A DNA stretch of 64,000 nt from Limibacter armeniacum (GCF_036880985.1 NZ_JBAJNO010000008.1:744001-808000); one strand, 5' to 3'. Counted from the stretch's first letter, positions 52,025-61,357 are shown. The notes: generated by a model from the letters alone, not told the origin. A program made the numbers and translations.

Positions 52025-52636
52025 CTACTCGCCGGATGTTTTAATGTTCAGGTCGTCCTTGATTCCTTTTTTCTGTTTTTTTTCAGTGTCGTTAGGATCG
52101 TATAACATACCTGTACATAGGCAAAATTTTCGTCCTGTACGAGAAAGGATATCATAGTTGACACAGCTTTTACAACCATTCCAAAACTGCTCGTCGTCTG
52201 TCAACTCAGAGAAAGTAACGGGCTTGTATCCGAGTTCACTGTTGATTTTCATAACAGCAAGACTTGTCGTAAGACCGAACAGTTTTGCATGCGGATATTT
52301 GTTTCTTGATAGTTTGAAAGCCATTTCTTTAATAGCTCCTGCTAGTCCAGCCCCTCTGTATTGAGGTGAAACAATCAGTCCTGAGTTTGCTACAAAACGG
52401 TCATGTCCCCATGATTCGATGTAGCAAAACCCTGCAAATCCCCCATCTTTATATAAGGCAATTACTGCTTTGCCTTCTCTTATCTTATTTATGATATATT
52501 CTGGCGAACGTTTAGCAATGCCAGTTCCTCTAGCTTTGGCTGAAGACTCAATCTCATCGCAGATTTCTTCTGCATATCTTTCGTGCAATACTGCATCCGC
52601 TACCGAAATTGAAAAGTCAGATAACTTAAACTCCAT
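52025..52636 (-). CDS. GNAT acetyltransferase, probable N-acylglutamate synthase
   Basis: The ATG at 52636 gives 203 residues (MEFKLSDFSISVADAV...). The frame runs on upstream to 52750 but those codons are not family-like. The GNAT core has the acyl-CoA loop SPQYRGAGLAGAIK. Blocks AKARGTGIAKRSPEYI, GFCYIESWGHDRFVANSGLI and GLTTSLAVMKINSELGY are shared with a Bacteroidota protein group encoded next to argG. A Bacteroides member of that group has been proposed as N-succinylglutamate synthase. The C-terminal segment has four Cys (CKSCVNY, FCLCTG) that could bind metal. As the first gene of the arginine operon it is the natural candidate for the missing first step. Confidence 0.82.
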   Translation of the reverse strand: MEFKLSDFSISVADAVLHERYAEEICDEIESSAKARGTGIAKRSPEYIINKIREGKAVIALYKDGGFAGFCYIESWGHDRFVANSGLIVSPQYRGAGLAGAIKEMAFKLSRNKYPHAKLFGLTTSLAVMKINSELGYKPVTFSELTDDEQFWNGCKSCVNYDILSRTGRKFCLCTGMLYDPNDTEKKQKKGIKDDLNIKTSGE

Positions 52637-53250
52637 CGTAAATTTGAGTTTTATATGTTCGTTTCTAACAAGTGGTCCTAAGACCTTTTCTATTGGCCTT
52701 CCTCGCATTTTGTGGAAAACCATGGACGCAACCATCGGATAATGGATCAACCGCTTTCCTGATGCTTTTTATCAGAAAATAGGGTAGAAAACTATGCTGC
52801 TGCAAGCTTTCGGGGATACTCGTATGATTGCGGGAAAATATTCGGATTAGTATACCTTACGAAAAGGCATATAGATAGCTACGACCCCTACCGGGGACGG
52901 CGGAAGCGGAAAAGCGTACGGGGGAATAATTCCGTACGTACAGGCCTTGCAGGTACCCAAGGCAGCTGTCTGTAAAAAGTGGCGATATGTGATACTGTAG
53001 CTTTCAAAGTTATTGTTTTGGCTGTGCTAAACTAATAATCAGAATACTCTGCGCAAACTTTTTTCTAACATATTATGATATTTTTTCACTTTGAATGTTT
53101 GAAAATGAACATTTGTGTAAAAAAATAATCAACACCTTGCACTTTGTTATAAAATGAACTTTATAACTAAAAATACACATGTAATATCGGGGTCGAAAGT
53201 GTCTGTTTTTTTGAGTGAAATCTGGTCAGGAAAGCTGGGTTGATATATAA
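52637..53250 (-). promoter_or_regulatory. Arginine operon promoter and long structured leader
   Basis: On the minus strand TTAG (53032-53035), 19 bases, then TAACTTTG (53005-53012) fits the Bacteroidota promoter with one mismatch. Transcription would start near 52998, about 360 bases before the GNAT ATG. Within the leader 52870-52975 is strikingly G+C-rich and contains hairpins: GTACGG/CCGTAC (about 52916-52937), GCCTTG/CAAGGC (about 52944-52963) and CCCC/GGGG around 52886-52897. No known riboswitch core was recognised. The part beyond the promoter, to 53250, is A+T-rich with nothing else visible. Confidence 0.5.
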
Positions 53251-53283
53251 AAAAAACCTTGCCTGATTGGGGCAAGGTTTTTT
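53251..53283 (-). terminator. Terminator of the 419-residue TPR gene
   Basis: A perfect AAAAAACCTTGCC stem with its complement is followed by T residues on the minus strand, right after the stop at 53288. Confidence 0.9.
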
Positions 53284-53287
53284 CAAT

Positions 53288-54547
53288 TTATGAGTTTTCA
53301 TCAGTGGCGGCTTCGGCTTCCTTTCCGTGGTTCGATTTTTTCCACTGTTTGTATTCTTTTTTGAACTTTCGGGCTTCCTTGTGGAGAGAACTATTTCTGT
53401 CTGCGTATTTGAGAAGCTTGTCATAATGATCCTTGGCAATGTCATACATGTTTTCAGATTTTGCAATACGACCTAACTTCCGGAGTGAGAACAGGTAGTA
53501 ACCTGACTCATATTCTTTAATTTCTTCAGCAAACTGGACAGTTTTGTAATAATAGAATGCGGCTTGCTTTCTGTCCATAATATAGTCATGGTAATAAGAA
53601 GCCAAATAAAATGCCGCATACCTGCCACTGATAGCCTCATAGCCAGGTTTTTTCTCTTCTACATTTTTCAGAAGTGATGCAGCAACCGGTCTCATTTCAC
53701 TGTACTTACCTAATTGGTAAAGGATACGTGCATAGAAACGGTGGAAGTATGCATTTTTCGGATATTTTTGGTGCAAATATTCAATCAGTTGCAAGGCTCT
53801 CTGGATATTTCCATCACCTGTTGAATGAATACGAACCAAATAGTACATGGCCTCTATTCTGGTATAGAACGCTTCTGAGCCTGCTTTCTCAAGCTGCTCA
53901 AGTCCTAATTCTTTGTTGCCGTCTTCAAAAAACCATAGAACAGGACGAAGCACTTTGTAATTCTCCTTAAGCCACTCTACATAGTAATTGTATAATCCGT
54001 CACCAAAGAACATTTCTGAGCCTAACTCTCCTTCTCCTGCCAGTTCTTTGGTTTCGTTGAAATAAGTCAATGCGGTTTTGGATGCAACTGTCGCTTTCGT
54101 CCAGTCATGTCTTTCTCCTAACAGTCTTGCCTTAAAAGCCCATGCAGCAGCCAAAAAGAAAGAAGCTTCAGGATTTTCGGAGTGCTGCTTGTGCATAGTT
54201 TCTGCCAAGCTGATCGATTTATCCATGTAATTGAAGAACTCCTTATCGTAGGTGCTGTTTTCTACATTGGGCATAATTTGCCACCAGTAGTTAAGCCCAA
54301 TCAGGAAATAGGGTAACGGGTGATCAGGATAATGCTGTTTCAGCCAGTTAAATTGACTTTCTGCTACCTTGAAATCAAAATTGTACATGGCATCAATACC
54401 AGAGGTGATCTCGATTTGTACAGTTACGTTGGTTAGCAGCATGTCCACATCTTCCAGTTTTGGTAGGCGAGGTTGTGCTTTTGCCAGATTCGCCATAAAA
54501 AGAAGTGTCAGCAGGCTGAACAATATATGTCTTATGTTTTTCGGCAT
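53288..54547 (-). CDS. Exported TPR protein of unknown function
   Basis: The ATG at 54547 (419 residues) begins a signal peptide, MPKNIRHILFSLLTLLFMANL, with cleavage after AKAQ. The frame extends upstream to 54706 without family-like sequence. The mature protein is helical with TPR-like pairs, e.g. DAMYNFDFKVAESQFNWLKQ, RALQLIEYLHQKYPKNAYFH, AAFYYYKTVQFAEEIKEY and AKDHYDKLLKYADRNSSL. It ends in a charged tail. This resembles periplasmic TPR proteins that recur in Bacteroidota. No enzyme motif is seen. It lies about 170 bases after recX on the same strand. Confidence 0.82.
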   Translation of the reverse strand: MPKNIRHILFSLLTLLFMANLAKAQPRLPKLEDVDMLLTNVTVQIEITSGIDAMYNFDFKVAESQFNWLKQHYPDHPLPYFLIGLNYWWQIMPNVENSTYDKEFFNYMDKSISLAETMHKQHSENPEASFFLAAAWAFKARLLGERHDWTKATVASKTALTYFNETKELAGEGELGSEMFFGDGLYNYYVEWLKENYKVLRPVLWFFEDGNKELGLEQLEKAGSEAFYTRIEAMYYLVRIHSTGDGNIQRALQLIEYLHQKYPKNAYFHRFYARILYQLGKYSEMRPVAASLLKNVEEKKPGYEAISGRYAAFYLASYYHDYIMDRKQAAFYYYKTVQFAEEIKEYESGYYLFSLRKLGRIAKSENMYDIAKDHYDKLLKYADRNSSLHKEARKFKKEYKQWKKSNHGKEAEAATDENS

Positions 54548-54717
54548 ATCGAATAAATAATGTATCAAGAAGTTAATAACAAAAAAATCACCTTTACCAT
54601 TCATTTCACTGTTCTTATTCCAAACAGTTACTAACATCAATATACGCTTAATACTATATGCATATTGTGATAGTATTTTAAGAGGTGAGCTATTGGAGTA
54701 TAGCAAAGATCACTCCT

Positions 54718-55233
54718 TTACCGATCTGCGAGTAAATCAGAGATCGCTTCATTGATCAAACTGCTTTCAAATCCTTTGCCTGCGGCATAATTGAAGCACT
54801 TTGCCCTGATTTTATAGTGATTGGTTTCTTTCAGACCATCCATCTTTTTACGAATTAAGTTTTTCAGTACCTCGTAATATTCGTCAGTATCAATTTCTTC
54901 CATAGCCATATCAGCCAACCTGTCAGTGATTTGCTTTTGCCTGAGCCCTTGTCTGATTTTGATCTTGCCCCATCGGTTTCCATTAAACTTTCCTCTTGTA
55001 TAAGCACGTGCGAATCGTTCCTCATTCAGAAAATTCTCTTCCCTTAACCATTGAATGGCTTCCATCACTTGATCCTCATCCAAACCATAGCCGTAGAGTT
55101 TTTCTTCCACTTCTACGTGGCTGCGCTCCTGATAAGCACAATAGGCGGCTATTTTTGGCAAGGCTTGCTTGACTGTGTATACTTGGTCTGCGATAATACT
55201 TACTGTTTTAGTCCTACAATAAACTAGTTCCAA
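54718..55233 (-). CDS. recX: RecA regulator RecX
   Basis: This 171-residue protein is the usual RecX length. It has three tandem three-helix repeats, recognisable in YCAYQERSHVEVEEKLYGYG, LREENFLNEERFARAYTRGK and GKIKIRQGLRQKQI. RecX inhibits RecA filament growth. In this phylum recX is often away from recA, and recA is not in the window. Possible later starts exist, since the first 25 residues are less conserved. It is followed on the same strand by the TPR gene. Confidence 0.92.
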   Translation of the reverse strand: MELVYCRTKTVSIIADQVYTVKQALPKIAAYCAYQERSHVEVEEKLYGYGLDEDQVMEAIQWLREENFLNEERFARAYTRGKFNGNRWGKIKIRQGLRQKQITDRLADMAMEEIDTDEYYEVLKNLIRKKMDGLKETNHYKIRAKCFNYAAGKGFESSLINEAISDLLADR

Positions 55234-55290
55234 ATATAACTTTCCTCTTTCAAGGGCGGTAATATTTAACTTTGTTTATTCTAACAAATG

Positions 55291-55328
55291 AAAAGGCCTT
55301 CCTGTCATACAATTGACAAGAAGGCCTC
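55291..55328 (-). terminator. Terminator of the GH5-like gene
   Basis: An AGGCCTTC/GAAGGCCT stem with an inner TGTCA/TGACA stem is followed by TTTT on the minus strand, 27 bases after the stop at 55355. Confidence 0.85.
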
Positions 55329-55354
55329 TCTTTATATTTAGCTGAATAATCAGT

Positions 55355-57967
55355 TTACTCTAGTCGAACACTTTCGATTGCTATACCATGTTTTTCGTCT
55401 AGCTCGGAATTGGGGATTTCAGGTCCAATCGAGAACTGAATGTCTGTTGCATTTTGAATGTCAAATGGAACAGGATTGTCATTCTCAAAATAGTAAGGTA
55501 AGAATGAAGGATAAGGCCTAGGCAAGATTACATACTTGACAGTGTTTAGTACTGACAAGTTGATTTCGTGTTCAGCTTTTTCGGGAGAAAGCGTGATTAC
55601 TTTTCCATAAGCAGCTCCATCTTTCATAATGAGCGCTACTTGAAGCTTACAAGGCTTATTGTTTAAAGCTCTTGCTTTGATGATAAGCTTTTGCTTGTCG
55701 TTCAATGAAGCTTTTCTGTATTGGACTCTCTTCTGAAAGTTGTATTTCATGGAGTAGTCATAGATTTTGTCACCATTTGTATTTTCAGGGTCAGCCTCAA
55801 AAAGTTGTTCTAGGTTGACAAAATATTCGCCCTTGTTAGGTTCAGAGGAAGGTAAAATACCTGCATCTTTTTTCCATAGCTTCATTAGGTAATCTGAGTC
55901 TTGGATAGCATCAAAAAGATAAACCGGACTATTCCCTTCAATTACATTGAGTTGATAAGCCTCTCTGCCATCGAAGTCCCAGTCTCCTTGTTTTCCATTT
56001 TTTCCAGAAGGGTAAGTAACAAATGTTCCATTCTTCTTGACACTGATAAAATACTTCAGGATACCTGTATTTAGACTCTCAGCAGGAACTTGTACTTCAT
56101 AGTCGTAACCGGCTTTTGGTTCCATTGTAAGGGATAACGGTTTTCCTGTTCCATACCCAGTCAGGATTACTTCTTCAGGTGCGTTTTCTGTGACGATGGT
56201 AGCCTTGATCGTAATTGGTTTATTGGCAATAGTTTCATTGATTGGCTGGTGTAGGCAGTAGTGCTTACTGAGGTTTTGTTCAGGTGCTGAAAATGCATTC
56301 AAGTCAACATTTTTCCAGATTTGATCTTTTTGAATGTTGGTGTCAATACCTTTTTTCTTCAATAAATAGGTGCCAGGTCTGATACTGAAGTTGTTTCCAT
56401 TGACAGGCGAAGAGAAGTCATTTCCCTTATTGATGGCTTCTAAGGTGAAGTCATGACCCAAATCAGTTAGGTTGATTGCCATATCCCATTTGTTCCACTT
56501 GATAACAGCTAATTGTTTACTTAAACTGTTCTGACCAAAAATGTTATCAACCCAAATGGCATCAGGCATCACTTCCAGTCGCCATACACCCGTTTCTATT
56601 TTATCCAAAAAATAAGCGCCTAATCCCTTATACTGTACAACCTTTGAATTTCCGAAACCCGCAATAGTTTGCAGTTTGTCTGTGTCTGAAATCTCAGCAT
56701 TTGTATGATTGGTGTAAATCACTTTTTCTTCACTAATATATTCAGCTAAATCACCCTCAGCACTGAGGTGAACATTGCCAAACTGCGTGTTCTCTGGATA
56801 GCTGCCATAGTCTTTATATCTTGGCATCTGATGGAATACTTCATAAGCAACCATCAAGCTCAATGCTTTTTGGGGTGTATATGCCAAGTTCATATAGTGG
56901 GTGTTGTATTCCGTATTGGCATATGCCAAGTAGGTAGGGTCATATGAAAAATGACACCCAATTTGAATTCCAGCGGTTCTAAAGCTACGTGCAATAGCAG
57001 GGTAGATGTATGAACGCCCAATGTCTGCCGCATCAAATTCATAAACGAGTTTGCCTCCTCCGTTTTTCTTGATTACCTCATCAAATGGGATCGTATACCG
57101 ATCTACATTTGGTAAGAAATTACCTTCAAGTTCTTTTCCAAAACCTAGTCCTGTTGGGTACCATTGGAAGGTGCCTCCTCGAATATTGGCATCAAAATAG
57201 GCTTCAGCGAGCTGTATACTATGCGTGACATTGTAGAATATTGGTTTTTCACATCCAGTCTTACGCATGGATTTGACCATCTTGTCGATATATGTTGTGA
57301 CAGATTTTGGAGCACCTCTATGGTGTGGCTCATTACTAATTTCAAAAGCAATTAAACTAGGGTCATCTTTATAAGCGAGACCAGTATAAGGGTTGACGTG
57401 ATTGAGGAATTGATACAGGTAATTTTCTTGAGCCTTGATCGCATCAGGATTTGTCAAAGATTTATCTTTACCGTATTTGTGAGAGAAGCCTGGGGTATCT
57501 CCATCTGGCTCAGGCCAGCCATTTCCCCAAAAAGCAATAGGTGTAACAACATAATTGATCTGCTTTTCTTTTAACTGCTGAAGAAGATAGTCAAAAGCGT
57601 CTAGGTGCTCATTTTCAATCAGGTTGCCAAGTGAGTCGCAGATCTCTGTATCCCATACATGGATTCTGTATAGGTCAAAACCTAGTCTTGAAAAGTGGTA
57701 AATATCTTTGTCGATTGCTTTTTTAGGGTCAATTCCCAGTTTCTTGGCAGAGCGGTAGGCATGTGCAAAAGGTACTGTGTAGTTCACGCCGAATCCGTGT
57801 ATTTCTTCATTTGTCCCCTTCCATCTTAGTACACCTTTCTTGTCAATGTAAGCAGGTTGCTTTGCTTTTTTATCATTTGATTGTGCCAAGGAAGGAGAAA
57901 GTTGGAATAGAAAAAGTCCCCAAATAGCTAGTAAGCCTAGTAAGTTGAAAGATTGATGTTTGTTCAT
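55355..57967 (-). CDS. Large exported GH5-like glycoside hydrolase
   Basis: The ATG at 57967 gives 870 residues (MNKHQSFNLLGLLAIWGLF) with a signal peptide ending at SLAQ. The TIM-barrel region (about 35-400) has the clan GH-A acid/base in FEISNEPHH (E213) and a nucleophile candidate in KLVYEFDAADIG (E310), as in GH5-type enzymes. Entry blocks are HGFGVNYTVPFAHAYRSAKK and FDLYRIHVWDTEI. The C-terminal 450 residues are beta-rich modules, one of which may bind carbohydrate (the terminal IQFSIGPEIPN region). The substrate is probably a beta-linked polysaccharide but cannot be named. No SusC/D pair is adjacent, so it is not in a classical utilisation locus. Confidence 0.82.
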   Translation of the reverse strand: MNKHQSFNLLGLLAIWGLFLFQLSPSLAQSNDKKAKQPAYIDKKGVLRWKGTNEEIHGFGVNYTVPFAHAYRSAKKLGIDPKKAIDKDIYHFSRLGFDLYRIHVWDTEICDSLGNLIENEHLDAFDYLLQQLKEKQINYVVTPIAFWGNGWPEPDGDTPGFSHKYGKDKSLTNPDAIKAQENYLYQFLNHVNPYTGLAYKDDPSLIAFEISNEPHHRGAPKSVTTYIDKMVKSMRKTGCEKPIFYNVTHSIQLAEAYFDANIRGGTFQWYPTGLGFGKELEGNFLPNVDRYTIPFDEVIKKNGGGKLVYEFDAADIGRSYIYPAIARSFRTAGIQIGCHFSYDPTYLAYANTEYNTHYMNLAYTPQKALSLMVAYEVFHQMPRYKDYGSYPENTQFGNVHLSAEGDLAEYISEEKVIYTNHTNAEISDTDKLQTIAGFGNSKVVQYKGLGAYFLDKIETGVWRLEVMPDAIWVDNIFGQNSLSKQLAVIKWNKWDMAINLTDLGHDFTLEAINKGNDFSSPVNGNNFSIRPGTYLLKKKGIDTNIQKDQIWKNVDLNAFSAPEQNLSKHYCLHQPINETIANKPITIKATIVTENAPEEVILTGYGTGKPLSLTMEPKAGYDYEVQVPAESLNTGILKYFISVKKNGTFVTYPSGKNGKQGDWDFDGREAYQLNVIEGNSPVYLFDAIQDSDYLMKLWKKDAGILPSSEPNKGEYFVNLEQLFEADPENTNGDKIYDYSMKYNFQKRVQYRKASLNDKQKLIIKARALNNKPCKLQVALIMKDGAAYGKVITLSPEKAEHEINLSVLNTVKYVILPRPYPSFLPYYFENDNPVPFDIQNATDIQFSIGPEIPNSELDEKHGIAIESVRLE

Positions 57968-58079
57968 GGCTATTGAAATTATAATAGTCAAATTTGTATA
58001 AAAGAGAGGCCGAATATATCAATCAGAAGGCTGATATGGTTGGGCTTATGGGATTAGATGAGAATGCCAACCTCCAAAA

Positions 58080-58126
58080 ACGAAAAAGCCTAACACGAAA
58101 CATGAAGGTTTCGGGATAGGCTTTTC
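58080..58126 (-). terminator. Terminator of the polyphosphate kinase gene
   Basis: An AAAAGCCTA...TAGGCTTTT outer stem with an inner GAAAC/GTTTC stem is followed by T residues on the minus strand, 27 bases after the stop at 58153. Confidence 0.85.
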
Positions 58127-58152
58127 ATTGGGAGTAATACCAATTTTATGTA

Positions 58153-61119
58153 TTAAAACAGTTTTGCTTTTCTTGCTAGTTCATCTGTAGCATTGAAAAA
58201 CTCCTTGTGAATATCAAAGATGGTTTCTCCTTCCTTGGTTATTGTAGGCGTGTAGTTACCATCTTCACTCATTTCATAGGCATTGACATTGTCCTTGAGG
58301 TTATATGCCAAAATCATGATTGCTTCCTGTTTACAGAACTCGTCTTCAATCAGGAAGAGAGACTCTATTCGACGGTCAAAACTACGGACCATGGCATCGG
58401 CACTACCACCATATACAACAGGTTCACCGTTGTTGTGGAAATAGAACAGACGGGTATGCTCCAAATACTCTCCTACAATGGAACGGATTGTGATATTTTC
58501 ACTCAAGCCCTTTCTGCCAGGCTTCAGGCAGCAAATACCCCTTACAATTAACTTGATGTTGACACCTGCTTGAGAAGCACGGTAAAGGGCATCGATGAAC
58601 TTGTCATCCTGCAAGGAGTTGACTTTGATGACAATGCCACTTGGTAACCCATCACGAGCATTTTGCGCTTCATTGTCAATCAACTGAATTAGCCCATCTC
58701 GCATTTCGTTTGGAGCAGTGAGCAGTCTGTTGTAACCTGTAGGTCTCGAATGACCTGTAATGGCATTGAAAAACTCTGATACATCTTCGCCATAGACGTC
58801 ATTTGTAGTCATTAAGCCGATGTCGGTATAGAGCTTAGCTGTACTTTCATTGTAATTACCAGTACCCAAGTGAACATAACGTTTGACTTTACTGCCTTCC
58901 TTACGGACAATAAGCATTAGCTTGGTATGGGTTTTCAATGCAGTAATACCATAAATTACAAAACAGCCTGCATCCTGAAGTTTTTTGGCTTCAGATATAT
59001 TGTTTTCCTCGTCAAATCTGGCTTTTACCTCAAATAGGGCAGAAACGTGCTTACCGTTCTCTACCGCTTTAAGCAGTGCAGAGGTGACCCTTGAGTCGTC
59101 AGCCAACCTGTAGATAGTCATCTTGATGGCAAGTACATTTGGGTCTTCTGCTGAAGCTTCCAACAATTCGAGCATCTGGTCAGCACTGTTGTATGGGTGA
59201 TGAAGCAGTATGTCATTTTTCTGCAAAAGGCTGAAAATATCTTCTTCATGATCCTTGCTGATACCCAAAGGCGTTACAGGCTGTCGAGAAGGGGGCATCA
59301 GGTATTTAAATGCCTTGTGTTTCACAATTTGCCACAGACTTGTATAGTCAATGATGGCAGGGTTCTCGAAGAAATTCAGGTCGTCAACATTCCATTTTTC
59401 TTTCAGAATGTCTGCCATCCAGTCAGAATAGCCAGGTGTAATCTCTACTCGAACCACACGGCCTGTACGACGGGTTTTTAGCTTTAGCTTTAGCTCATTG
59501 ATAAAGTCCGTTTCCAAATCTTCACTTTCCTGTAGCGTATAGTCGCCGTTCCGTGTAATACGGAAAAGGTCAACAGACTCAATTTCTACATTGCGGAACA
59601 GCTTTCGGATATGTGTACGGATAATGCTTTCAATCGGAATGAAAATCAGTCCGTCCTCTCTTTCCACTTCAAAGAAGCGTGGCAGGTTTTTCGGAACCTG
59701 TACAAAGGAAAGCTTACGCTTGTCTTTCAGGTTGGCTGTATGGTCGACCGTTACAATCCCGAAAATGAGCAATAGGTTTTGCAGAATCGGGAAGGTGTGG
59801 TAATTGTCATACACCATTGGGGTAAGCATTGGGAAAATCGTTTTATGGAAGTACGACTCTACTTCTTTCTTCTCTTTTCCTGTCAGTTCTTCTATCCCAC
59901 AAACACTGAAACCATTCGCTTCAAATTGAGGCAATAGCTCCTCGTTGTAAAACCTTGACTGCTCATTATTGAATTCATGGATGTCAGAGTAAAGCTTATC
60001 TCGGAACTGCTCTTCCCTTAGGCCAGAGTAATCCAATCGGCTTTTGCCATAGTCGAGGTAGTTGTAAAGGGAACCAACCCTTACCATAAAAAACTCATCG
60101 AAGTTGGAGGCTGTAATCGCCAAAAACTTCAGGCGTTCAAAAATAGTGCGTTGTGCTTTTTTTGCCTGATCCAGTACACGGTAATTGAATTGAAGCCAAC
60201 TGAGGTCTCGGCTGACATAATTACTGCTTTGGATGAGATCTGTTATTTTGTCTTTGTGTACCATAGTGATCGGACCGGAATTTAACTCATGCGGATTAAA
60301 ATTAAATAATTTAGGCGCCTTGTCGTATTCCATGCTCATTTTCTCGATAGGAGTCAGAAATTTATTGATACTGAGCCTTGTACCGAGGTTGTATTTTAAG
60401 AGATAAAAACTCAGGTATTCCTTTATGCGTTGAGTGGCTGCCTGTTTGGTGGCTGACTTACTCAGCTTAATAGGCACTTGTACTTTATTGGTTTTCCATG
60501 CAGAAGGCAGCGTTACAGGTGTATGTGTGATGCCATTTTTTCTGCAAATATGGTTGAAGTCAAGGATTTTACCTTTCCCTTGCTTACTGTGACTTATCGG
60601 AATATTAGAAGTAAATACTTTTTGGATTTGAGCTGGAATGCGGTCAACTAGCTGTTGCATAAATCGGGCAACTGTTTCTCTACGCTTATTCTCAAAAACA
60701 TCCGCAACGATGTACTTGGTGCAAAGGTCGATACCGATATAGACGTAGGTTTTTTGCCCATCCAATGACAGTTCAATAGTTGAGACGAAGATATACCCAG
60801 GTACCTGATATTTAAAAAAACGGAAAGTATCGTGTTCGTCAGCCAAAGGAATAATATCCTGTAGGCGACTAATGCCTTCTTTTTGAAGGTAGCGATGAAG
60901 TAGGTTTCTGGAAAGGTACTTGAGTTCTGTCTTAAGAATCTCAAAAAGGTCATCGAGGCCCAATAAGGTTGTTTTGCGCAACAAAACACTCAATGCGGCT
61001 TCGAGTGCCGATACTGAGGCAATGTCTTCACTTTGTAACTCATCAAGCTGAGACCCTTTTTCTTTTTTCTTCCAATTTTTCTCTTGATTCATGCTGTCCA
61101 TATCCCGGCTGTCGTACAC
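58153..61119 (-). CDS. ppk: Polyphosphate kinase fused to a catalytically dead IS481-type transposase domain
   Basis: This protein has 988 residues, where polyphosphate kinase 1 is normally near 690. Residues 290-988 are a complete PPK1: SRDLSWLQFNYRVLDQA at 303, ASNFDEFFMVRVGSL, KMTIYRLADDSRV, the catalytic His H731 in KTHTKLML and the second His H888 in LEHTRLFYF. It makes polyphosphate from ATP. Residues 38-285 are colinear with an IS481 transposase: HTH region LSRNLLHRYLQKEGISRL, integrase core YIGIDLCTKYIVADVF, then FNHICRKNGITHTPV and LTPIEKM. The DDE positions read S113 (or T114), S171 (TSNI for TDNG) and Q214, so transposition activity must be lost. Starts at 61119, 61101 or 61092 all keep the fusion. 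An internal start at ATG 60264 could give PPK alone. Confidence 0.88.
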   Translation of the reverse strand: MYDSRDMDSMNQEKNWKKKEKGSQLDELQSEDIASVSALEAALSVLLRKTTLLGLDDLFEILKTELKYLSRNLLHRYLQKEGISRLQDIIPLADEHDTFRFFKYQVPGYIFVSTIELSLDGQKTYVYIGIDLCTKYIVADVFENKRRETVARFMQQLVDRIPAQIQKVFTSNIPISHSKQGKGKILDFNHICRKNGITHTPVTLPSAWKTNKVQVPIKLSKSATKQAATQRIKEYLSFYLLKYNLGTRLSINKFLTPIEKMSMEYDKAPKLFNFNPHELNSGPITMVHKDKITDLIQSSNYVSRDLSWLQFNYRVLDQAKKAQRTIFERLKFLAITASNFDEFFMVRVGSLYNYLDYGKSRLDYSGLREEQFRDKLYSDIHEFNNEQSRFYNEELLPQFEANGFSVCGIEELTGKEKKEVESYFHKTIFPMLTPMVYDNYHTFPILQNLLLIFGIVTVDHTANLKDKRKLSFVQVPKNLPRFFEVEREDGLIFIPIESIIRTHIRKLFRNVEIESVDLFRITRNGDYTLQESEDLETDFINELKLKLKTRRTGRVVRVEITPGYSDWMADILKEKWNVDDLNFFENPAIIDYTSLWQIVKHKAFKYLMPPSRQPVTPLGISKDHEEDIFSLLQKNDILLHHPYNSADQMLELLEASAEDPNVLAIKMTIYRLADDSRVTSALLKAVENGKHVSALFEVKARFDEENNISEAKKLQDAGCFVIYGITALKTHTKLMLIVRKEGSKVKRYVHLGTGNYNESTAKLYTDIGLMTTNDVYGEDVSEFFNAITGHSRPTGYNRLLTAPNEMRDGLIQLIDNEAQNARDGLPSGIVIKVNSLQDDKFIDALYRASQAGVNIKLIVRGICCLKPGRKGLSENITIRSIVGEYLEHTRLFYFHNNGEPVVYGGSADAMVRSFDRRIESLFLIEDEFCKQEAIMILAYNLKDNVNAYEMSEDGNYTPTITKEGETIFDIHKEFFNATDELARKAKLF

Positions 61120-61192
61120 AGTAGCCTTACATTCTGCTAGTTTATAAAGGTCACCTAAAAGTCAATCCTATCCGCTAATAATTCAATTTAAA

Positions 61193-61224
61193 TAAAAATA
61201 AGCTATACTCGCTTTGAAGGCAAA
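61193..61224 (-). promoter_or_regulatory. Possible promoter of the transposase-PPK fusion gene
   Basis: On the minus strand TTTG (61221-61224), 20 bases, then TATTTTTA (61193-61200), one mismatch from TTTG-N19-TAnnTTTG. It lies upstream of the whole fused frame, which supports transcription of the N-terminal domain together with PPK. Confidence 0.45.
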
Positions 61225-61349
61225 TAACCTTACCAAGCTAACAACAAAATACTAAGGTATAATCATGCTATTGCAGCATTTTACATTCAAAAACATAATT
61301 ATTTTTTGGAAGAATAGTTTTTCTCATTACAAAAATACAGCGCGAAGTT

Positions 61350-61357
61350 TAACTTTG
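61350..61357 (+). promoter_or_regulatory. Possible -7 element before the nucleoside transporter gene
   Basis: TAACTTTG matches TAnnTTTG exactly; the -33 position reads TTAC (61327-61330). It is about 95 bases before the start codon. The rest of the divergent gap 61120-61451 is A+T-rich with nothing more to report. Confidence 0.45.

Noticed and set aside
52870-52990. G+C-rich block considered as SRP RNA, tmRNA, 6S RNA, or a ZTP, cobalamin, TPP or c-di-GMP riboswitch
   Set aside because: None of the conserved cores of these RNAs could be found on either strand, so it is reported only as an unidentified structured leader.
53167-53466. A 99-codon minus-strand frame
   Set aside because: It overlaps the end of the TPR gene in another frame and runs through that gene's terminator; composition is not protein-like.
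58153-61119. An insertion sequence inserted next to ppk
   Set aside because: No terminal inverted repeats or target duplication were seen, the transposase lacks all three catalytic acids, and the frame runs uninterrupted into PPK, so a domesticated fusion fits better.
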